Shown here piece after piece: positions 12,620 through 18,613 of a DNA stretch of 18,613 nt. The first letter of the stretch is position 1. Each line of letters begins with the position of its first letter. The notes below the pieces were generated by a model. That model ran no database searches. It was not told the origin of the DNA and saw only the letters and a list, made by a program, of their open reading frames with translations. This DNA comes from Flavobacteriales bacterium UBA5939 (GTDB lineage: Bacteria; Bacteroidota; Bacteroidia; Flavobacteriales; Schleiferiaceae): assembly GCA_002430755.1 (NCBI GenBank), contig DJCX01000010.1:1-18613 (forward strand), written 5' to 3'. Both the position numbers and the translations under genes were made by a program.

Positions 12620-14309
12620 GTCTGACGACGGTAAAAAAGTCATTTTTTCGATGTCCAAGGTGAGCAAAGTATTGCCACACAACAACAAGGCCATCATCAA
12701 AGATATCTATCTCTCTTTCTTCTATGGAGCCAAAATAGGCATCCTAGGTTTAAACGGCTCGGGTAAATCGACTCTTTTGAAAATCATTGCGGGAGTAGAC
12801 AAAAGCTACCAAGGCGATGTCGTGTTTGCACCGGGATACACCGTTGGTTACTTAGAACAAGAGCCGCAGCTCGAAGCCGGTAAAACAGTGATGGATATCG
12901 TAAAAGAGGGCGCTGCAGAAACGGTGGCAGTTCTTGACGAATACAATAAGATCAACGATATGTTTGGTCTTCCTGAGGTTTATGAGAATCCCGACAAGAT
13001 GGAAGAGCTCATGGCCAAGCAGGCAGAACTTCAGGATAAGATTGATGCAACGAATGCATGGGAGCTAGATACGATGTTGAACAGGGCAATGGACGCACTA
13101 AACTGTCCACCTTCGGACCAACTTGTGGATCACCTCAGTGGGGGTGAGGCCCGTCGTGTCGCTCTATGTAGGCTGCTCATCCAACAACCGGATGTATTGC
13201 TTCTTGATGAGCCTACCAACCACCTTGATGCTGAAAGTATCTTGTGGCTTGAGCAGCACTTGCAGCAGTATAAGGGGACTGTAATTGCGGTTACTCACGA
13301 CCGCTACTTCTTGGATAATGTGGCTGGATGGATTCTTGAACTCGACCGCGGGGAAGGGATTCCATGGAAAGGAAATTATTCCTCGTGGTTGGACCAAAAG
13401 ACCAAGCGTTTGGCCCAAGAAGAGAAACAAGCTTCTAAGCGTCGCAAAACGCTCGAACGAGAGTTGGAGTGGGTTAGAATGAATCCTAAGGGGCGTCAAA
13501 GCAAGAACAAGGCGCGTTTGAGCAATTACGAAAACTTGCTTTCTCAAGAGGAAAAGGAGAAGGAGAGCAAACTTGAGATCTTTATCCCAGCGGGACCGCG
13601 TTTGGGTACGAATGTGATTGAGGCGCAAGGTGTGAAAAAAGCCTTCGGTGAAAAGCTGCTCTACGACGATTTAAACTTCAAACTACCACCAGCAGGAATT
13701 GTCGGTATTATTGGGCCTAACGGTGCTGGTAAGACGACTATTTTCAAGATGATTATGGACCAATTGGCCCCGGATGCAGGTCAGTTCGATGTGGGTGAAA
13801 CAGTGAAGATTTCATACGTGGATCAGAACCACGAGAAAATGGATCCGGAGAAGTCTATTTTTGAAGTCATCGGGGACGGCACGGAAGAAGTTTTGCTCGG
13901 TGGACAGCGTGTAAATGCTCGCGCATATCTGAGTCGATTTAATTTCGCAGGAGGCGACCAAAGCAAAAAAGTAGGCGTTCTTTCTGGTGGGGAACGAAAC
14001 CGACTCCACTTGGCTATGGCACTCAAAGAGGGTGGTAATGTGTTGCTTTTAGATGAGCCAACCAATGACCTAGATGTCAATACTTTACGTGCTCTTGAAG
14101 AAGCCCTTGAGAATTTTGCGGGTTGTGCAGTAATCATCTCGCACGACCGTTGGTTTTTGGACCGTGTTTGTACGCACATCTTAGCATTTGAAGGAGATTC
14201 AGAGGTGTATCCTTTTGAGGGAACGTTCTCGGAATACGAGCAAAATAAATTGAAGCGTTTGGGCAAGACAGAACCGACGCGTTTCAAATACAAGAAGCTG
14301 ATGAAATAG
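12618..14309 (+). CDS. ettA: Energy-dependent translational throttle protein EttA (ABC-F ATPase)
   Basis: A 563-residue ABC-F protein with two ATPase domains and no membrane segment. It binds the ribosomal E site and gates entry into elongation according to the ATP/ADP level. Domain 1: Walker A GLNGSGKS (44-51), signature LSGGE (173-177), Walker B LLLDEPTNHLD (194-204). Domain 2: GPNGAGKT (366-373), LSGGE (455-459), LLLDEPTNDLD (476-486). The linker that contacts P-site tRNA lies between (about 260-325; EWVRMNPKGRQSKNKAR). Both catalytic Glu residues (198, 480) are present. The short arm and the C-terminus ending TRFKYKKLMK fit EttA rather than Uup or antibiotic-resistance ABC-F proteins. The start matches the usual family N-terminus (KKVIFSMSKVSK). 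A terminator follows. Confidence 0.95.
   Translation: MSDDGKKVIFSMSKVSKVLPHNNKAIIKDIYLSFFYGAKIGILGLNGSGKSTLLKIIAGVDKSYQGDVVFAPGYTVGYLEQEPQLEAGKTVMDIVKEGAAETVAVLDEYNKINDMFGLPEVYENPDKMEELMAKQAELQDKIDATNAWELDTMLNRAMDALNCPPSDQLVDHLSGGEARRVALCRLLIQQPDVLLLDEPTNHLDAESILWLEQHLQQYKGTVIAVTHDRYFLDNVAGWILELDRGEGIPWKGNYSSWLDQKTKRLAQEEKQASKRRKTLERELEWVRMNPKGRQSKNKARLSNYENLLSQEEKEKESKLEIFIPAGPRLGTNVIEAQGVKKAFGEKLLYDDLNFKLPPAGIVGIIGPNGAGKTTIFKMIMDQLAPDAGQFDVGETVKISYVDQNHEKMDPEKSIFEVIGDGTEEVLLGGQRVNARAYLSRFNFAGGDQSKKVGVLSGGERNRLHLAMALKEGGNVLLLDEPTNDLDVNTLRALEEALENFAGCAVIISHDRWFLDRVCTHILAFEGDSEVYPFEGTFSEYEQNKLKRLGKTEPTRFKYKKLMK
12698..12705 (-). promoter_or_regulatory. Candidate -7 box for the exported-protein/methyltransferase operon, inside ettA
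   Basis: On the minus strand TATCTTTG is an exact match to TAnnTTTG and identical to the padR-operon box. It lies 78 bases before the ATG at 12619, within ettA codons. A TTTG lies 25 bases upstream, slightly too far for a standard promoter. Confidence 0.4.
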
Positions 14310-14343
14310 GAACCGATTCTCAAAAAAATGAGTAAAATTCAGG

Positions 14344-14370
14344 AAGCCTGCAAACCAATTTGCGGGCTTT
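14344..14370 (+). terminator. Intrinsic terminator after ettA
   Basis: A 10-bp stem AAGCCTGCAA / TTGCGGGCTT (one T-G wobble) with a 6-base loop, followed by a T-rich stretch (TTTCTTGTT). It lies 35 bases after the ettA stop and separates it from the acyl-CoA dehydrogenase gene. Confidence 0.75.
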
Positions 14371-14411
14371 CTTGTTATCTTCCCATTGCCTAAAACAAAC
14401 AGAAGATATCT

Positions 14412-15563
14412 ATGAGAATCACCATGAGTGATGAGCGCTTAGAAACGCTCGAATTAATCCGCCAGTCCGCCAAAGATTTCGCAGAATCGAAAATTCGCCC
14501 ACACGTTATGGAGTGGGATGAAAGTCAACATTTCCCGGTAGACGTTTTTAAAGAACTCGGTCAACTTGGTTTCATGGGAATCCTAGTACCAGAAGAGTAT
14601 GGTGGCGCAGGGATGGGTTACCAAGAATACATTACCGTCATTGATGAAATTGCACAAGTCTGTGGTTCTATTGGTCTTTCGGTAGCCGCTCACAACAGCC
14701 TCTGCACCGGACATATTTTACAATTTGGTACTGAAGCACAGAAAGCCAAATGGCTCCCAAAATTGGCCACTGCAGAGTGGATTGGTGCTTGGGGTCTAAC
14801 AGAAACCGGCACAGGTTCTGATGCTGGCGGTATGGATACAACGGCGGTCCTTGATGGTGATCACTATGTGCTAAATGGTTCAAAAAACTGGATTACGCAC
14901 GCGATTTCATCGAGTATTGCGGTGGTCATTGCAAGAACAGGAGAGAAGGGCGATTCCCACGGTATGACAGCCTTTGTCGTAGAAAAAGGCACACCTGGAT
15001 TTACCGCTGGCCAAAAAGAAAATAAACTAGGTATGCGCGCCTCAGAAACGGCATGTCTCTTCTTTGACAATTGCCGTGTACCCAAGGAAAATGTCCTCGG
15101 TGAAGTGGGTGAAGGTTTCATTCAATCCATGAAAATCCTTGACGGTGGTAGAATTTCAATTGCCGCTCTTTCGGTTGGTATCGCCCGTGGAGCAATGACT
15201 GCTGCTATTCAATATGCCGATGAGCGCGAGCAGTTTGGTAGAAAAATCCGCTCTTTTCAAGGCGTTAGCTTCAAGCTGGCGGAAATGTCTACCAAGGTAT
15301 ACGGTGCAGAGTTGATGACACGTCACGCAGGTGCACTCAAAGAGGAGGGCAAGCCGATGACCCAAGAAAGTGCGATGTGTAAGTTGTACGCTTCAGAAAT
15401 ATCAACCGAAGTGGCCAATGAGGCCGTTCAAGTCTTTGGAGGCTACGGTTATACGAAGGATTATCCAGTAGAGAAATTCTACCGTGATTGTAAGCTTTGT
15501 ACCATCGGTGAGGGCACCTCGGAAATACAGAAAGTTGTGATTTCCAGAAACTTATATCGCTAG
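14412..15563 (+). CDS. Acyl-CoA dehydrogenase
   Basis: A 383-residue flavoenzyme of the short/medium-chain acyl-CoA dehydrogenase group, which forms the trans-2-enoyl-CoA in beta-oxidation or amino-acid breakdown. Visible features: the N-terminal helical domain with [12 protein letters not shown] (56-67), FAD-binding [13 protein letters not shown] (127-139), the beta-domain GSKNWITHA (156-164), the C-terminal helical domain with [12 protein letters not shown] (272-283), [19 protein letters not shown] (341-359) and the catalytic Glu367 in IGEGTSEIQ (365-373). The Glu is at the position used by SCAD-type enzymes, but chain-length preference cannot be fixed. ATG 14412 and ATG 14424 are both possible starts. 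The stop shares a CTAG (15560-15563) with the stop of the convergent DUF2256 gene. No beta-oxidation partners are adjacent. Confidence 0.95.
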   Translation: MRITMSDERLETLELIRQSAKDFAESKIRPHVMEWDESQHFPVDVFKELGQLGFMGILVPEEYGGAGMGYQEYITVIDEIAQVCGSIGLSVAAHNSLCTGHILQFGTEAQKAKWLPKLATAEWIGAWGLTETGTGSDAGGMDTTAVLDGDHYVLNGSKNWITHAISSSIAVVIARTGEKGDSHGMTAFVVEKGTPGFTAGQKENKLGMRASETACLFFDNCRVPKENVLGEVGEGFIQSMKILDGGRISIAALSVGIARGAMTAAIQYADEREQFGRKIRSFQGVSFKLAEMSTKVYGAELMTRHAGALKEEGKPMTQESAMCKLYASEISTEVANEAVQVFGGYGYTKDYPVEKFYRDCKLCTIGEGTSEIQKVVISRNLYR

Positions 15564-15700
15564 GACTTGGGTCGGTTTGAGTTGCAGCGCTTGCTACAAT
15601 ATTTGACATTTTCCCAATTCTTTTCCCATTTTTTGCGCCATGTGAAGGGTCTTCCGCACGTGGCGCAAACTTTTTCGGGTAAATGAGGTTTTTTGTGCAT
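15560..15700 (-). CDS. DUF2256 zinc-ribbon-like small protein
   Basis: A 46-residue protein reading from ATG 15700 ([10 protein letters not shown]) to TAG. It carries the DUF2256 signature: [20 protein letters not shown] followed by [12 protein letters not shown]. Four Cys (12, 15, 35, 39) in CxxC...CxxxC spacing suggest a small zinc site. The match to the family is almost full length, so this is a real gene despite its size. Its stop overlaps that of the acyl-CoA dehydrogenase (CTAG), and its start is 23 bases from the divergent TIGR03643 gene. From memory, DUF2256 and TIGR03643 genes are often neighbours, frequently near cryptochrome/photolyase genes in marine bacteria. Function is unknown. 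Confidence 0.88.
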   Translation of the reverse strand: MHKKPHLPEKVCATCGRPFTWRKKWEKNWENVKYCSKRCNSNRPKS

Positions 15701-15723
15701 AGACATTGAAAACAACCCGGCAG

Positions 15724-16017
15724 ATGAAAGGTTCCAAAATAGCGAAGAATTTTACCGAGCGAGAGATTGATCGCATCGTCGAAATGGCTTGGGAAGATCG
15801 CACACCTTTCGATGCGATCAAGGACCAGTTTGGCATCTCTGAAGCCGAAACTATAGCACTCATGCGCCATCAAATGAAGGCCAGTTCATGGCGTATGTGG
15901 CGCGCTCGAGTGCAGGGTAGGAGCACCAAGCATCGCGCGCGAAGAGGCTTCGAAGTAGGCCGTCACAAGTGTTCTCGTCAACGTCATATTTCACACAATA
16001 AAATTTCGAAGCGTTGA
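15724..16017 (+). CDS. TIGR03643 family protein (DUF2805-like)
   Basis: A 97-residue basic protein. The first 75 residues carry the family pattern: [40 protein letters not shown], then [20 protein letters not shown]. The [13 protein letters not shown] segment looks like a helix-turn-helix of the sigma-factor region-4 or winged type, so nucleic-acid binding is possible but not shown. The last 25 residues are rich in Arg, His and Lys. ATG 15724 is preferred over an upstream TTG (15706) that would leave no space to the DUF2256 gene. The divergent pairing with DUF2256 repeats a known association. No function is known; equating TIGR03643 with DUF2805 is from memory. Confidence 0.85.
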   Translation: MKGSKIAKNFTEREIDRIVEMAWEDRTPFDAIKDQFGISEAETIALMRHQMKASSWRMWRARVQGRSTKHRARRGFEVGRHKCSRQRHISHNKISKR

Positions 16018-16148
16018 TTGCAGCCTTCAACTGCTTGTTAATCAGTAGATAAAGCCGTTCCCTCATTCGGTGAAAACCAACAACAATTGTGGTGCGAAAA
16101 GTGGAATAAATCCGTTATTTTCGGGGTTATATGTATGGCGTAACGACT
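16018..16148. other. Intergenic region before the giant surface protein
   Basis: 131 bases with no gene. TATTTTCG (16116-16123) is one base off the -7 consensus, and a TTG lies 26 bases upstream, a little too far. An in-frame ATG at 16131 is an alternative start for the downstream gene. No terminator hairpin with a T-run is seen. Confidence 0.35.
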
Positions 16149-18613
16149 ATGAAGAAACTTTTACTCACTCTAGCTCTCGGGCTTTTCGCATTTCAAGCGA
16201 ATGCTTCACACCTTTTGGGTGGTGAGATTATCTGGAAGTGTAAACCCAACGGAAAATACCAGTTTACCCTGGTGGTATATCGCGATTGTGGTGGTATTAC
16301 GATTTCAACCAATCCCCAAACCTTAGCAAACAACGCAGGTGTATCGATCACTTGTAACTACGTCAGTACGACGGATGTAGTGCCGGCATGTTACACAGGA
16401 ACGACATCTTGTTCAGGTGCAACTTCGGGCCAAGGTAGAATGCAGAAGTATGTTTTCCGTTCAGGGGACATCACTTTAACGGGTACACCTCCGGCTGGAG
16501 GATGGTACTTCACTTGGAACAGTTGTTGTCGTCCGGGATCGATCTCAAATGGACCATCCAATCAAGGTTATTTGCTTCGCGCTGTTATGTTCCCATATAC
16601 TCCTCCAGGCTCAACTACGCCTTTGTCTGCAGGAACTACCGGTAACCCAACATGTTTTGATAATTCTCCAAACTTCTTGGAGGATCCTCAGGTAATCTCA
16701 TGTACCAATGTTGATGTTATCTACAATAACCTCGGATACGATCCAGATTTGGATTCATTGTACTACGATTGGGCGTCGCCTTTGCAAGGTTCTTCGTGGC
16801 CAGGCAGCTCTGTGACATTCTCTTCGGGATACAGTGCTTCATCACCTCTGCCAAGTGGCACGGGAAGTACGCCCGGTGCCATAAACGGTGAAACTGGAGA
16901 AATTACTTTCAAATCAGCCCTAGCTGGATCATGGGCAACTTGTGTGAAAATTGAAGAGTGGCGTTGTGGCCAAAAGGTAGGGGAGATCTTCCGTGATATT
17001 CCAATCGTTACTCTTGGATGTACACCTCCTTCGGGCTTATGTTCATCAGCTTTCGTTGATGTAGAGCCAACCATGGACTTAACGCCAGATCCAAACCAAC
17101 AGACGCCAACGGTGCTGAATCCAGTAACGAATACAGCCGGAGATACCATCTATTACTACACTGATGCGTACCCGGGCGATACCATTAAATTCAAAATCTC
17201 TTCGTCAGATCCATACCCAAACCCGAACTGTTCTTCTCAAAACATTGAGTTTAGTGCGTCAGGTGGGAACTTGAGTTCTGCATCGAATTACGGGAATGCG
17301 AACAATTGTTTGTTCAACCCGCCTTGTGCGACGATTACCTCCTTGAATACCGGCGGTGTATACACTTATCCAGGTATTAACGATGTTGAATTTGAATGGC
17401 ACATTGACTGTAACCACCTGTTTTATCAGGAATACCAGTGTGGTAACCTGAAATCGGAATATTCGTTCTACTTGAGAATGCAGGACGATCAGTGTCCTTT
17501 GAATCGATTCACCTACAAGAAAGTAGTGGTAGAAGTTCTTAATTATATGCCGAGAAATGTAAACGTGGATAACACGTGTATTTCTCAAGACCCTGTGACG
17601 GGTGCAGTGACCTTTGATTGGGTGAATGACGCAGATACAGGTTTCAACTTCGATTATTACATCATTAACCACATCGATACAATGGGGAACACTACAGTAG
17701 TGGATACCATTTACGATTGGGCAACACAAACCTATACGCACACTTCAGCGGATCAAAATGCGAAAAATGCCTACACCATTCAAACAGCTGGGGGTTGTGG
17801 ACTTTTAACAGTACCGACGGATACCATTCAGAACATCCGTGTTGGCCTTCAAGCCTTCCCACCACCACCAAACAGTAGTATTGCACGTTTGGATTGGAAC
17901 CGTTGGAAAGTGAGCGATACCACTATTTCCTACGATGTATGGGTAGAGGCACCGGCAAATTCGGGTCAATGGACGCAGTTAGGAACAACGACAGATACCA
18001 CATGGATTGATACTGTAGCCTTCTGTGGTTCTTGGTTGAACTACCAAGTACGCTACAACTCGACTTGTGAGAGTTCCCTAGATTCAGGATTCTTCTCGGA
18101 CAAAACAGCACCTTCAGCGGTAGTCTTTGACTCTGTAACTGTGGCTGGTGGTAACCTGAGTGCCCTTGCTTGGAAATCATCGAGCGACAGTGATGTCGTG
18201 TACTACGTGATCTACAGAGAGGATAATAGTGGGTTCTTTGTTCCTATTGACTCTATCCCTGCTTCGGATTGGGCAACTTCGATGCCTTGGGTGTACAACT
18301 TGAGTAACGCAGAAAACCAGAGCGAGAACTTCGTGGTAACTGCTGTAGACAGTTGTGGTAACCAAAGCTCTGTAGGAAACACAATACCTTCTAGTTCTAT
18401 TCACTTACAGATTGGTATTGACCCATGTGATGGCTATGCTCGTTTGCGTTGGGGTACGTACAAGACTTGGACACAAACACAGCCGCTAGAGTATAATCTT
18501 TACGCGGATATCACGGATCCTGTTGGTGGTACCATTTCTGGAGTATTGCTTAAAGGTGGAACTTTAGATACAGCCTTTAACCACTACGGCATCATTAACG
18601 GATACACCTATTG
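16149..18613 (+). CDS. Giant secreted surface protein with FN3-like repeats, 3' end outside the window
   Basis: The frame is open from ATG 16149 to the window edge (821 codons) with no stop, so the gene is truncated by the window. It begins with a signal peptide (MKKLLLTLALGLFAFQANA, cleavage likely before Ser20) followed by SHLLGGEIIWKC and LVVYRDCGG, the opening of a large family of Bacteroidota surface proteins that often end in a gliding-motility or type IX secretion C-terminal domain. Cys pairs are frequent (e.g. NSCCRPGSI), suggesting disulfides outside the cell. From about residue 475 there are FN3-like repeats with a conserved Trp at residues 491, 583, 675 and 768, a period of 92-93 residues. 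The export signal, adhesion or motility role and total length would be decided by the missing part. Confidence 0.88.
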   Translation, partial: MKKLLLTLALGLFAFQANASHLLGGEIIWKCKPNGKYQFTLVVYRDCGGITISTNPQTLANNAGVSITCNYVSTTDVVPACYTGTTSCSGATSGQGRMQKYVFRSGDITLTGTPPAGGWYFTWNSCCRPGSISNGPSNQGYLLRAVMFPYTPPGSTTPLSAGTTGNPTCFDNSPNFLEDPQVISCTNVDVIYNNLGYDPDLDSLYYDWASPLQGSSWPGSSVTFSSGYSASSPLPSGTGSTPGAINGETGEITFKSALAGSWATCVKIEEWRCGQKVGEIFRDIPIVTLGCTPPSGLCSSAFVDVEPTMDLTPDPNQQTPTVLNPVTNTAGDTIYYYTDAYPGDTIKFKISSSDPYPNPNCSSQNIEFSASGGNLSSASNYGNANNCLFNPPCATITSLNTGGVYTYPGINDVEFEWHIDCNHLFYQEYQCGNLKSEYSFYLRMQDDQCPLNRFTYKKVVVEVLNYMPRNVNVDNTCISQDPVTGAVTFDWVNDADTGFNFDYYIINHIDTMGNTTVVDTIYDWATQTYTHTSADQNAKNAYTIQTAGGCGLLTVPTDTIQNIRVGLQAFPPPPNSSIARLDWNRWKVSDTTISYDVWVEAPANSGQWTQLGTTTDTTWIDTVAFCGSWLNYQVRYNSTCESSLDSGFFSDKTAPSAVVFDSVTVAGGNLSALAWKSSSDSDVVYYVIYREDNSGFFVPIDSIPASDWATSMPWVYNLSNAENQSENFVVTAVDSCGNQSSVGNTIPSSSIHLQIGIDPCDGYARLRWGTYKTWTQTQPLEYNLYADITDPVGGTISGVLLKGGTLDTAFNHYGIINGYTY

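Noticed and set aside
12620..12700. N-terminal extension of the exported CarboxypepD-like protein
   Set aside because: It lies inside ettA on the opposite strand and would bury the signal peptide.
13164..13628. 154-codon open frame opposite ettA
   Set aside because: Shadow of a well-supported ABC-F gene; the peptide has no recognisable pattern.
15337..15873. 178-codon minus frame spanning the end of the acyl-CoA dehydrogenase and the DUF2256 region
   Set aside because: It conflicts with the clear DUF2256 frame on the same strand and with two plus-strand genes; no motif in it.
16763..18404. Several open frames of 64-160 codons opposite the surface protein
   Set aside because: All lie antisense to the continuous plus-strand frame and have the odd composition of shadows.
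1..18613. CRISPR array, tRNA, insertion sequence or prophage
   Set aside because: No direct-repeat array, cloverleaf-like run, transposase, integrase or terminal repeat was seen on reading both strands.

Overview
The window looks like chromosomal DNA from an aerobic, pigmented, probably marine member of the Bacteroidota, most likely Flavobacteriales. The grounds are: several matches to the Bacteroidota promoter -7 consensus (TAnnTTTG); a DUF4252 lipoprotein / PadR / PspC operon; a carboxypeptidase-regulatory-like surface protein; a very large secreted protein starting with the HLLGGEI-type module common in gliding-associated surface proteins; and CrtZ, fused CrtYcd and CruF (DUF422) carotenoid genes. 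Genus cannot be assigned from this sequence. Packing is very tight: many overlaps are 4 nt (ATGA), strand switches are frequent, and no gene-free stretch exceeds 300 bases. I see no tRNA, rRNA, CRISPR array, insertion sequence or phage gene.

Layout. 1-783: C-terminal part of a periplasmic-binding-protein-like gene (+). 785-3357 (-): a two-gene operon, VWA protein then a BchI/MoxR-like AAA+ ATPase. 3432-5077 (+): a tightly coupled operon of Bcp-type peroxiredoxin, carotene hydroxylase CrtZ and lycopene cyclase CrtYcd. 5114-5692 (-): membrane-anchored SRPBCC protein. 5753-6454 (+): TerC-family membrane protein. 6458-7048 (-): unknown membrane-anchored protein. 7093-7731 (+): CruF-like carotenoid hydratase. 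7785-10208 (-): operon of DUF4252 lipoprotein, PadR repressor and PspC-domain protein, with a clear promoter and operator-like dyad. 10456-11013 (+): CarF/TMEM189-like lipid desaturase. 11052-12619 (-): surface/periplasmic protein then a methyltransferase. 12618-14309 (+): ABC-F factor EttA. 14412-15563 (+): acyl-CoA dehydrogenase. 15560-15700 (-): tiny zinc-ribbon DUF2256 gene. 15724-16017 (+): TIGR03643 protein. 16149 to the window end (+): a giant secreted protein with FN3-like repeats, open at the right edge.

How the genes may work together. CrtZ, CrtYcd and CruF together fit a monocyclic, 1'-hydroxylated carotenoid of the saproxanthin/myxol type; phytoene synthase and desaturase genes are not in the window. 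The carotenoid genes are translationally coupled to a peroxidase. Nearby lie a homologue of CarF, which in Myxococcus makes plasmalogens and signals singlet oxygen, and a DUF2256/TIGR03643 pair that I recall being found near photolyase genes. A photo-oxidative-stress theme is therefore plausible, but it is inference from gene content. The rest is mostly housekeeping (EttA, acyl-CoA dehydrogenase, methyltransferase) and envelope functions.

The most interesting non-coding signals are the 27-bp dyad over the padR operon promoter, the inverted repeat that ends at the start codon of the lipid desaturase gene, and the head-to-head genes whose start codons share one CATG.
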